From Chitinophagaceae bacterium UBA4407 (GTDB lineage: Bacteria > Bacteroidota > Bacteroidia > Chitinophagales > Chitinophagaceae), in assembly GCA_002390845.1 (NCBI GenBank), contig DGQT01000050.1:1-64000 (forward strand): a stretch of 64,000 bases of DNA, written 5' to 3'. Both the position numbers and the translations under genes were made by a program. Below the pieces are notes generated by a model, which was given only the letters and a program-made list of their open reading frames with translations, made no database searches and was not told where the DNA came from. This document shows, piece by piece, positions 1 to 7,202 of the stretch (its first letter is position 1; each line of letters opens with the position of its first letter).

Positions 1-1091
1 CTTGCACCCAATTTATATTCCAGCGCTTTTTGCACCATGAAATCGAGTACCTCGTCGTCGATGGATAATTCTATTCCTTCGTAAGAGAATAACCGGGTGA
101 ACTGTTTTACCAAACTGTTTTTTGGTTCGGTTAAAATAGAGCGCAGTGTTTTTGCATCAAGCGGATCGAGATGCGTAACTACAGGCAAACGGCCCAGTAA
201 CTCGGGTATTAAACCAAAGCTTTTTAAATCCTGTGCCGTAATAAATTGCAGCATGTTGCTGCGCTGTGCTTCCTGCTCGTTTTTGTTTACGTTAAACCCA
301 ATGGCGTTGGTGTTTATACGGCGTGCAATTACTTTATCAATACCATCGAATGCGCCCCCACAGATAAACAGGATGTTGGCCGTATTTAACTTGATCATTT
401 TTTGCTCAGGATGTTTGCGGCCACCTTGCGGCGGAACGAGTACTTCTGTGCCTTCGAGCATTTTAAGCAAGCCCTGCTGAACACCTTCGCCGCTTACATC
501 GCGGGTAATGGAAGGGTTATCGCCTTTGCGGGCAATTTTGTCCAGCTCATCAATGTATACAATACCTTTTTCGGCAGCGGCAACATCGTAATTGCATACC
601 TGTAACAAGCGGGTAAGCATACTTTCTACATCTTCGCCCACATAACCTGCTTCTGTAAACACAGTTGCATCAACGATAGCGAAAGGAACATTCAACAAAC
701 GGGCAATGGTTTTTGCCAGCAAGGTTTTGCCGGTTCCTGTTTCGCCCACCATAATGATGTTGCTCTTGTCTATCTCAACTTCATCGTTCGACTGCTTTTG
801 CGTGATACGCTTGTAGTGATTGTACACCGCAACAGATAAGATCTTTTTCGCGTCGTCCTGGCCAATCACATATTGATCAATAAAGTCTTTTATTTCGATA
901 GGCTTACGTATGTTGAACCTGTACTGAGTGGTTTGTGTTTCGCTGCGCTGCTGTAGTTCCTGCACTATAATTTCCTGTGCATGCTCTACACAGTTTTCGC
1001 AAATATGCCCCTCCTGGCCCGCTATGAGAATCTTTACTTCATCGCGACTTCGACCACAAAAGGAGCAATGAAGGTTTGTTTGTTTTGCCAT
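1..1091 (-). CDS. clpX: ClpX, ATP-dependent Clp protease ATPase subunit (3' end cut by window)
   Basis: AAA+ unfoldase that recognises substrates and feeds them to ClpP in the cytoplasm. The leftward reading frame starts at the ATG at 1091 and is open to the window edge, so about 363 of the usual roughly 410 residues are seen and the C-terminal end is missing. Visible in order are an N-terminal four-cysteine zinc-binding domain (CSFC near residue 9 and CENC near residue 31), Walker A GETGTGKT near residue 115, the pore loop GYVGED, Walker B VYIDELDKIA, and the sensor region up to GRLPVVTHL. It is the last visible gene of the tig - clpP - clpP - clpX group, a classic arrangement. A TACTTTTG box upstream suggests it can also be transcribed on its own. 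Identification is very secure. Confidence 0.97.
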   Translation of the reverse strand, partial: MAKQTNLHCSFCGRSRDEVKILIAGQEGHICENCVEHAQEIIVQELQQRSETQTTQYRFNIRKPIEIKDFIDQYVIGQDDAKKILSVAVYNHYKRITQKQSNDEVEIDKSNIIMVGETGTGKTLLAKTIARLLNVPFAIVDATVFTEAGYVGEDVESMLTRLLQVCNYDVAAAEKGIVYIDELDKIARKGDNPSITRDVSGEGVQQGLLKMLEGTEVLVPPQGGRKHPEQKMIKLNTANILFICGGAFDGIDKVIARRINTNAIGFNVNKNEQEAQRSNMLQFITAQDLKSFGLIPELLGRLPVVTHLDPLDAKTLRSILTEPKNSLVKQFTRLFSYEGIELSIDDEVLDFMVQKALEYKLGA

Positions 1092-1134
1092 TTTTTCAGC
1101 AGATTTAAAAGCCTTGAAAAGATTTAAGGTATTG

Positions 1135-1142
1135 CAAAAGTA
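1135..1142 (-). promoter_or_regulatory. Bacteroidota -7 box upstream of clpX
   Basis: On the minus strand the bases read TACTTTTG, matching the Bacteroidota sigma factor -7 consensus TAnnTTTG, 44 bp before the clpX ATG. No clear -33 TTTG box was found at the usual distance, so this is a motif match only. Confidence 0.4.
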
Positions 1143-1196
1143 CGAAAACCACCGCTGGCAGTGGCTTTACTTTGAAATTTTAATTAAGGCTAAATT

Positions 1197-1832
1197 TTAC
1201 AGCGAATCAATTACCTTATCCACAATACCATAAGCCACAGCTTCGTTGGCGTCCATCCAGTAATCGCGGTCAAAATCTTTCATAATTTGTTCAACTGTTT
1301 TACCGCAGTTTTCTGCAAGTATTTTAGCGCCTAGTTCTTTTGTTTTGCGCATTTGATTGGCCTGAATTTCAATATCGGCAGAAGTGGCGCGGTATTGCCC
1401 GCCAAGACTTGGCTGGTGAATCATTATTTCGCCGTGCGGGTAAACAAAACGTTTGCCTTTAACACCCGCACTTAAAAGAATGGATCCCATACTGGCAGCA
1501 AGACCCATACAAATTGTGCTTACAGGAGATTTGATCAGCTTAATGGTATCGTACATCACCATGCCGCTTGTTACCATGCCACCCGGACTGTTGATATAAA
1601 ATTTAATTTCTTCACCGGGTTTGTCAGAATCGAGCAGCATAACCTTGGTTACAAAATCTCTTGCAGATTTATCGTCTACCACGCCCCATAAGTAAACAGC
1701 TCTTTTTTCTAAAAAAAGCTTTTCCATTTTTTTGGTGAGAAACGGGCTTTGCTCCTGCTTTTCTTCTTTTTCGTTTTCTTCTTCTTCATCGTCCATCCTG
1801 TATGGGTGTACAATGTATTTTGAATGCATCAT
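1197..1832 (-). CDS. clpP: ClpP protease subunit (paralogue with acidic N-terminal extension)
   Basis: Serine peptidase subunit that forms the proteolytic chamber of the Clp complex. At 211 residues it is slightly longer than usual because of an N-terminal extension very rich in Asp, Glu and Lys (about residues 14-30). The catalytic serine lies in GLAASMGS, the histidine in MIHQPS and the aspartate in the DRDYWMD region, so the triad looks complete. It lies between a second clpP and clpX, all read leftward. Together with the other ClpP it could form mixed rings, as two-ClpP systems do elsewhere; that is inference. The 105-bp gap to clpX contains a promoter-like box. Confidence 0.95.
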   Translation of the reverse strand: MMHSKYIVHPYRMDDEEEENEKEEKQEQSPFLTKKMEKLFLEKRAVYLWGVVDDKSARDFVTKVMLLDSDKPGEEIKFYINSPGGMVTSGMVMYDTIKLIKSPVSTICMGLAASMGSILLSAGVKGKRFVYPHGEIMIHQPSLGGQYRATSADIEIQANQMRKTKELGAKILAENCGKTVEQIMKDFDRDYWMDANEAVAYGIVDKVIDSL

Positions 1833-1857
1833 ATTTTGGGTTTGAATTTTAATATTT

Positions 1858-1984
1858 TTTAGCCGGGCAATATATCTTAACTAAGCTTTTGTTGCGTCGC
1901 ACTCTTGTACTGAAGAATCTTCGGTCGACAGTCGACTGTTGTTCCAAACGTACAAGTGAGTGACACAACCGATGATGCCATGAA
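1858..1984. repeat. Full-length palindromic intergenic element, A arm - GTCGAC loop - B arm
   Basis: The gap between the two clpP genes holds an outer AGCCGGGC part, the A arm (1892-1910), a loop with overlapping GGTCGAC and GTCGAC palindromes, and the reverse complement of the B arm (1951-1970). Arms A and B agree at 16 of 20 positions, so the element can fold into a long imperfect hairpin. Its reverse complement matches the element at 38215-38332 almost throughout, including the flanking GATGCCATG, which shows a dispersed family and not a chance hairpin. Confidence 0.9.
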
Positions 1985-2021
1985 AAACAAATGCCTGTAT
2001 TAAAACTGTATTCAAAAAATT

Positions 2022-2711
2022 CTATTTCTTTTCTTTTCTTGGATTGGTAAGTAATACTTCATCTACCAGCCCGTAAGCTTTACTTTCCTCAGCTTTCATC
2101 CAAAAGTCACGATCGCAGTCTTCGGCAACTTTTTCTACCGGCTGGCCTGTGTGATGTGCGATGATCACGTATAGTTCCTGTTTTATTTTCTTAATTTCTC
2201 TTGCTGTAATCTCAATATCTGTAGCCTGGCCACCAATGCCGCCACTTGGTTGATGCAGCATAATGCGGCTGTGTTTTAATGCGCTGCGTTTGCCTTTTAC
2301 CCCTGCGCACATAAGAATGGCGCCCATGCTGGCAGCTATTCCGGTGCAGATGGTAGATACATCGGGGCTTACAAACTGCATGGTATCGTAAATGCCCAAA
2401 CCTGCATAAACGCTGCCACCCGGGCTGTTGATATACATTTGTATGTCGCGGGTACGGTCGGTGCTGTCCAGGAAAAGTAATTGAGCGGTAACGATGTTTG
2501 CTACATAATCGTCAATGGGTTCGCCAAGGAAAATAATGCGGTCCATCATTAACCGGCTGAATACATCCATGCTGGCGACATTCAATGGCCGTTCTTCAAT
2601 AATGTAAGGTGTGAGGTTGGTTACATTGTGTTTCAAATAACCATCCAGTGTATTGCTGCTGATTCCCCTGTGCTTTACGGCGTATTTTTCGAACTCCTTT
2701 CCAAAATTCAT
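2022..2711 (-). CDS. clpP: ClpP protease subunit (canonical paralogue)
   Basis: Proteolytic subunit of the Clp protease, 229 residues. Catalytic serine in GIAASMGA, histidine in IMLHQPSGG, aspartate in DRDFWMKAEE; the SPGGSVYAG oxyanion-region motif and the C-terminal YGLVDEVL are typical. It is read leftward after trigger factor and the small 57-residue protein and before the second clpP, with a 189-bp gap filled by a palindromic element. A TATCTTCA sequence at 2730-2737 on the minus strand may be its -7 box. This copy looks closer to standard housekeeping ClpP than the neighbour with the acidic N-terminus. Confidence 0.96.
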   Translation of the reverse strand: MNFGKEFEKYAVKHRGISSNTLDGYLKHNVTNLTPYIIEERPLNVASMDVFSRLMMDRIIFLGEPIDDYVANIVTAQLLFLDSTDRTRDIQMYINSPGGSVYAGLGIYDTMQFVSPDVSTICTGIAASMGAILMCAGVKGKRSALKHSRIMLHQPSGGIGGQATDIEITAREIKKIKQELYVIIAHHTGQPVEKVAEDCDRDFWMKAEESKAYGLVDEVLLTNPRKEKK

Positions 2712-2849
2712 AATATTTTTTTTTCGGCTTGAAGATAAGTGTTTTACTAATTGATTTTTACTTTAACCAAATACCATGCAAACTGAATTAAGCGACAAAA
2801 GGGCAGAGAAAAGAGTTTGTAGTTTACAGTTGTGGTGCTAAATTATTAA

Positions 2850-3023
2850 TTAGTCTAAAAAATCGTCTTCATCTTTTGGGCTGTATTTATCGAATAATTT
2901 ATTTATTGCTCCCGCAAAAACCGGGAATTTTTCTTTTGCAAAATCTTTTATGGTTTCAATGGCTTTATAAGCTTGTTCTTCTGTAAGCCCCTGTGCGGTG
3001 AGGCGGTTTATAAGTTCCTGCAT
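2850..3023 (-). CDS. Small conserved-looking helical protein, 57 aa
   Basis: Short leftward reading frame from ATG at 3023 to TAA at 2850. The protein starts MQELINRLTAQG and ends with the acidic tail KDEDDFLD; it is predicted to be two or three helices (LTEEQAYKAIETIKDF, then an INKLFDKY helix). It resembles small Bacteroidota proteins built on a helix pair of the DUF2267/DUF2780 kind, but that is a loose impression. It sits between trigger factor and clpP on the same strand, separated from tig by a terminator. No function is assigned; the balanced codon use and position make it a likely real gene. Confidence 0.6.
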   Translation of the reverse strand: MQELINRLTAQGLTEEQAYKAIETIKDFAKEKFPVFAGAINKLFDKYSPKDEDDFLD

Positions 3024-3077
3024 GAGTGATTGTTTATGTTTTTGAACTTCGAAGTTCGATGTTTGGCGGCAAATAAA

Positions 3078-3110
3078 AAACCGGGACGAAAAGTGCCCGG
3101 CTTTTTATTT
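3078..3110 (-). terminator. Terminator after tig
   Basis: On the minus strand a GCCGGGCAC / CGTCCCGG hairpin with a short TTTT loop is followed by TTTTTTATTT, about 20 bp past the trigger factor stop. A-rich sequence on the other side means it could work in both directions. Confidence 0.75.
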
Positions 3111-3131
3111 ACTGTTTCTTATAAATCAGGA

Positions 3132-4496
3132 TTAATGATCGTGATGATGATGCACTTTGCCTGCAAAGTCTTCTGCACTAATGCTTTCTTCCTTTGCACT
3201 AACCTGCCCTTCTAGTATTGCAAACATTTTACTTGTTTGTATGCGCATGTAAGTCTCTTCTACAAACTTTTTATCTTTCATCATACGGTTTGCATACTCA
3301 TCCATCCAGGAGTTATCGCCAAGCGACTGGCCGCCCATATAACTCATGATCTGGTGTTTCGCGAAGTCTTTGATTTCTTCAGGATCTACCGCAATATTGT
3401 TTTCATGTAACAATTTGCTGCTGATAAGCGACCATTTTAATTGGTTGGCAAAAGTTGGGTATTCTTCTTCTGCTTCATCAGCAGTTTTTGCTTTTTCGCC
3501 ACCGTCTTTCAACCATCTTTTCAGAAATCCTTCAGGGAATTCCATAGATGTATGATCTGTGAGATGGTGATAGATCTGATCCTGAACCTGGTTGCTGCTC
3601 TGGCTTTTGTAGTAATTTTCAATTTCAGCTTTTACTGCTGCGCGAAATTCATCTTCAGTTTTTATACCACGTGCGGGATAAATTGTTTCATAGAACTCTT
3701 CATTCATTTCAGCTTTTTCTACTAATCCAACTTTGGTAATGGTTAGTATAAAAAACTTATCAGCAGCGGCTGCATCTTCTTTATCAAGACCAAGATCGCT
3801 TATAACCCATTCTCTTTCTTTATCGTCAAATGCTTTGCTGATCTGTAACTCAATAGTATCACCCACTTTCTTACCCATCAATTGCGGACGGATAGATTCA
3901 TTGAAATATTTTACCAGCAAAGAATTGCTCTTGGTAATACCGCCTTCAACCAGATTTCCATTTTCATCTGTTTCTGCAAAATCAACATTCAATACATCTT
4001 CGTCGCTGCTTACCTGCTCAGGTTCAGTCATTTTTCCGGCACGTACCTGTTGGCGGTTTATTTCTTCATTTACCATTTCTTCGGTAACATTAATAACATA
4101 ACGGGTAACATTTATGCTTGAAATATCTAAGTTAAACTCAGGTTTTAAGCCAATCTCGAATGCAAATGCATAGTCGGCAGGATTGTTCATGTCTATCTTG
4201 CTGGAATCAGTTTCCAGTGGCATGGGCTGGGCGAAAATATCAAGCTTTTCCTGGGTGAGATAGTCGGTAAGGCCTTTTTCAATTGTACGTAACACTTCAT
4301 CGGCAAAGGCTCCCTGGCCATACATTTTTTTTACCAGGCTGGCTGGCACCATTCCTTTACGAAAGCCAGGTATATTAGCAGTTTTTGCATATTTCTTAAG
4401 GCTGGTTTCGAATGTGGGCAGGTAATCTTCTTTCGTCACTTTTACGGTCAGCTTGTCGGTAAGCAGGCCAATATTTTCTCTTGTAACTGTTGCCAT
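3132..4496 (-). CDS. tig: Trigger factor, ribosome-associated chaperone and peptidyl-prolyl isomerase
   Basis: Folding helper that binds nascent chains at the ribosome exit. The 454-residue protein opens with the ribosome-binding domain; the signature-like segment NIPGFRKGMVP (about residues 41-51) corresponds to the GFRxGK ribosome-docking loop. A central region and a helical C-terminal arm domain follow, in the usual order for the family. The C-terminus ends VHHHHDH, a natural histidine cluster that may bind metal. It is the first gene of the leftward group leading to clpP and clpX, a widespread arrangement, and is followed by a terminator. The start at 4496 gives the standard beginning of the family (short beta strand, then LTVKVTKEDY). 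Confidence 0.95.
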   Translation of the reverse strand: MATVTRENIGLLTDKLTVKVTKEDYLPTFETSLKKYAKTANIPGFRKGMVPASLVKKMYGQGAFADEVLRTIEKGLTDYLTQEKLDIFAQPMPLETDSSKIDMNNPADYAFAFEIGLKPEFNLDISSINVTRYVINVTEEMVNEEINRQQVRAGKMTEPEQVSSDEDVLNVDFAETDENGNLVEGGITKSNSLLVKYFNESIRPQLMGKKVGDTIELQISKAFDDKEREWVISDLGLDKEDAAAADKFFILTITKVGLVEKAEMNEEFYETIYPARGIKTEDEFRAAVKAEIENYYKSQSSNQVQDQIYHHLTDHTSMEFPEGFLKRWLKDGGEKAKTADEAEEEYPTFANQLKWSLISSKLLHENNIAVDPEEIKDFAKHQIMSYMGGQSLGDNSWMDEYANRMMKDKKFVEETYMRIQTSKMFAILEGQVSAKEESISAEDFAGKVHHHHDH

Positions 4497-4504
4497 TATT
4501 AAAG

Positions 4505-4583
4505 TTGATAAGTTAATAAGTTGAAAGGTTGATAAGTCGCAAGTTGAAAGTACTACTGTTCAACTTTTCAACTTATCAACCTT
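4505..4583. repeat. Short-repeat inverted structure between tRNA-Leu and tig
   Basis: The tract is built of variants of TTGATAAG and AAGTTGAAAG, with the arms AAGGTTGATAAGT and ACTTATCAACCTT forming a 13-bp stem. It resembles the repeat-rich loops seen in some intergenic elements of this window but lacks their conserved arms. It lies in the tig leader. Confidence 0.7.
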
Positions 4584-4585
4584 TT

Positions 4586-4670
4586 TGGTGCGGATGGAGG
4601 GGGTCGAACCCACATGCCTTGCGGCGCTAGATCCTAAGTCTAGTGCGTCTGCCAATTTCGCCACATCCGC
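4586..4670 (-). tRNA. tRNA-Leu (anticodon TAG)
   Basis: Leftward class II tRNA of 85 nt including an encoded CCA. Acceptor stem GCGGATG pairs with the 3' CATCCGC, the discriminator base is A, the T arm reads GTGGGTTCGACCCCC, and the anticodon stem CTAGA / TCTAG holds the loop CTTAGGA, giving anticodon TAG for CUN leucine codons. The long variable arm is typical for leucine. It lies upstream of tig; no integrase or duplicated tRNA end was seen nearby. Confidence 0.95.
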
Positions 4671-4839
4671 TTTTAAAGGATTAGCATTTACAAACAAGGT
4701 TTACTTTACCTGTTGGCTGCTTCCTTTTAAATCAGGGGCGCAAAAATAGGGGAATTTGTTGAATGGGCAAATGCAAAATAAAGTTGAATTTATTTGTGTT
4801 GTTAACTGCGGTGAGGGTATGGCTGTTTAAGGTGCGTGC

Positions 4840-4908
4840 TATTACCAAAGCACAAGTGTGCGACGCAACTAAAGCTTAATATATATCCTGGCCCCTGGCT
4901 CAAAAAAA
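4840..4908. repeat. Palindromic element, single A arm (minus orientation)
   Basis: ACAAGTGTGCGACGCAAC is the reverse complement of the A arm, followed by TAAAGCTT and a CCTGGCTC end with an A run. The GGCTC end points to the MORN-protein gene; an oppositely oriented copy lies on its other side at 6684-6745. The remaining 4671-4839 stretch shows nothing recognisable. Confidence 0.75.
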
Positions 4909-4956
4909 AACATCCACCGCACAAACGATGGATGTAATTCCTGAGTTTTCTAAAAA

Positions 4957-6603
4957 CTAATCTTCGTTGATTTCGCCTATTTTTAATTTTACAGCGTATT
5001 GATCATCGCTGTCTTTTTCTAAAATCAACCATACATGAAAGTTTGTGTACTTATCACTGTCTGTTGGTAAGTCAAATACTGTTTCTGTTTTTTCATTTGA
5101 GGGATCTGCCGGTGTAACAGTACCTTTTAATTTTACTGGTTTTTTTATGATGCCGCCTGATATGGTACATGCCTGCAACTGTTTTGCGAGTTCATTGTAT
5201 TTTGCTTTTGCTTTTGCAGCGTCTTTGGTTTCAATAAATGTGGCATTGTAGAAATTGGTTTCATCAAGATCTGATACAATCAGGTCTTCTTTGATGGTTC
5301 CGGGAAAACTGATGAGGCTTTTATAATAATCGTTGTAGTCATCTGTATCGTCTAAAAGTGCATCCAATCCTTCATCGGATAGTGAACCTAATATATCATC
5401 AAATAAATCGATGTAGGTTTTTACGGTAATATTCAACGCTTCCTGCAGTGTTTTTGGGTTTCCGGTAAACAGATCTCCGGCAGCAGTGGTGATGGAGGTT
5501 GCTTTTAGTACTTCTCCATCTTCCCATGTTCCTGACACGGTGGCCCCGGTGCTTAACACCCTGAAACCGGTTCCTGTAAATTTGCCTTTTAGGTAATCGC
5601 CTGCATACATTGTTCCGTTGGTATTAAAAAAATAGGCCTTTCCGGTAAAAATGCCATCAACAGCCGTTCCATAATAAACAGATTTTTTGGTAAGATCAAT
5701 GTCTGTTATGTTTCCATTAAGATAATCATTTTTATATTCCCCTTCAGAGTAATACTTGTTGAATTTGAAATCGTAGCAATAACCCGTAGCTCCCACTTCG
5801 TTAAGCGGACCCATAAACCGGGTACTGTCGTCTCTAATAATTAAACCATTTTTTAAATTGCCATTTTCGTAATATCCAAAATATCTTTTGTGTTTTTCAA
5901 GATCGTAGTAGTATGCTGTGTCTTTTAAAAAGCCCTTTGAGGTAACGGGGCCAATTAACACATGGGCACTGGTTGCTTCACCTGTAAAATCAGGGTCTTT
6001 AATAAAACTGGTAAAACTGGGACTGGCAGATTGTACCCATTTATCATTTTTCCATTCCCCTGCAAAAGTAGTTTTGGATTTTGCCTCGTACTGGTAGCCC
6101 ATGCCATTTCTTTTATCATCATCATAAAAGATATCGCTGATAATATTGCCATCGGTCCAAAGGTTAATACAGCGTCCGGTTAGCTTATCATCTTTAAAGC
6201 CACCTTTTACAAAACTGTTGTCTTTGTAAATTAAAACGCCTTTTCCGTTTTTTACACCATCACTAAAATCGCCAATGTATAAAGTGCCATCTGCAGTAAG
6301 GTTTGTACCTTTACCATTCAGCTTGCCATTGCTCCAGTTACCGGTTAAAAAAGCGCCGTTATCGAAAAACATAGTACCCTTGCCCGTATATACTCCATTA
6401 ACAAAATTACCTACATACCTTACAACGTTACCAGATGCATACTTTGCCACACCCATTCCGTTAGGTTTACCGTTTTTTACCTCACCGGTATAAACGTAGG
6501 TAAGGTCCCAGGCATCTTTTTGATTTTCAAGTCGGCGGGTGCCCTGCGCTTTCAATACCAGAAAGCCCAATACCGAAATAAAGAGAATTGCGAATTGTTT
6601 CAT
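4957..6603 (-). CDS. Exported MORN-repeat protein
   Basis: Secreted or outer-surface protein of 548 residues. The ATG at 6603 is chosen because it begins a clear signal peptide, MKQFAILFISVLGFLVLKAQG; an upstream ATG would add 25 residues before it and is unlikely. Residues of the first two thirds form repeated MORN units (YTGEVKNGKPNGMG, YVGNFVNGVYTGKG, LTGNWSNGKLNGKG, YIGDFSDGVKNGKG and weaker copies to about residue 400), each about 23 residues. The last 150 residues are a different domain without recognised motif, rich in Asp and Thr. MORN units in Bacteroidota exported proteins have no settled role. It is monocistronic and bordered on both sides by inverted palindromic elements. Confidence 0.8.
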   Translation of the reverse strand: MKQFAILFISVLGFLVLKAQGTRRLENQKDAWDLTYVYTGEVKNGKPNGMGVAKYASGNVVRYVGNFVNGVYTGKGTMFFDNGAFLTGNWSNGKLNGKGTNLTADGTLYIGDFSDGVKNGKGVLIYKDNSFVKGGFKDDKLTGRCINLWTDGNIISDIFYDDDKRNGMGYQYEAKSKTTFAGEWKNDKWVQSASPSFTSFIKDPDFTGEATSAHVLIGPVTSKGFLKDTAYYYDLEKHKRYFGYYENGNLKNGLIIRDDSTRFMGPLNEVGATGYCYDFKFNKYYSEGEYKNDYLNGNITDIDLTKKSVYYGTAVDGIFTGKAYFFNTNGTMYAGDYLKGKFTGTGFRVLSTGATVSGTWEDGEVLKATSITTAAGDLFTGNPKTLQEALNITVKTYIDLFDDILGSLSDEGLDALLDDTDDYNDYYKSLISFPGTIKEDLIVSDLDETNFYNATFIETKDAAKAKAKYNELAKQLQACTISGGIIKKPVKLKGTVTPADPSNEKTETVFDLPTDSDKYTNFHVWLILEKDSDDQYAVKLKIGEINED

Positions 6604-6683
6604 TTTATACAGGTTTATTTTATGGTAACAAAATTGAATTTGAGAAATAAATTTATTAAGGCGATTTTTTTTAAACAATATTT

Positions 6684-6745
6684 TGAGCCGGGCTGCATTG
6701 CAGATTTATAGCTTTTCTTGCGTCGCACCCTTTTACTGCATAATT
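6684..6745. repeat. Palindromic element, single A arm (plus orientation)
   Basis: GAGCCGGGCTGCATTGCAG, then TATAGCTTTTC, then the A arm TTGCGTCGCACCCTTTTAC. The GAGCC end points to the MORN gene, mirroring the copy at 4840-4908. This is one of the best preserved outer ends. Confidence 0.85.
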
Positions 6746-6865
6746 CAACTCGGCAAGGTGCACCAACTTTACAATATCCTTAAAACTTTAAATGCATTAG
6801 CAAATAGTCGTTGTAAATGCCCGTTTTATAAAAGTGTCGTATTTATATTCATCTGTAAAACATCT

Positions 6866-7014
6866 CTAAGAAGCTGCCTGAGTTTGGTTTTAAAGATTTT
6901 ATATAAGCCAAAAGCTGCCACCAGTACAAATGATAAAGTGATTGCGACGCAACCAGAGCCGCTATAAAAAGCCAATGCCGGTATTCGAATAAATTATTTT
7001 TATGCAGCTTCTAA
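6866..7014. mobile_element. 149-bp MITE-like element with terminal inverted repeats
   Basis: Ends CTAAGAAGCTGC and GCAGCTTCT form short terminal inverted repeats. The interior holds ATTGCGACGCAACC, the core of the A arm, then a GCTATAAA and GCCGGTATTC part. A second copy with the same length and order lies at 35629-35777. No coding capacity. It lies just upstream of secA; a TATCTTCGC sequence at 7080-7088, outside the element, may be the secA -7 box. Confidence 0.65.
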
Positions 7015-7202
7015 CACTTTAGAAATTCACAAAACCACAATTCCTTTTTGTATAACAGACCTGCTCGCTTCAAATTAATTATCTTCGCTCCCTCATTTTT
7101 AAAACATGCTGCCATTTTGACCAACCGTTTTTGATAGCATGGTTTTTGAAAATGTAAAAATCTGGTTTAAAATTATAATTATAAATACCCAATTACACGG
7201 AT

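Noticed and set aside
4586..4670. tRNA-Leu as an integration site of a genomic island
   Set aside because: No integrase and no repeated tRNA end was found; neighbours are housekeeping genes.
6683..6967. 94-residue rightward frame across two repeat elements
   Set aside because: It runs through a palindromic element and a MITE-like element, with improbable composition and no conserved motif.
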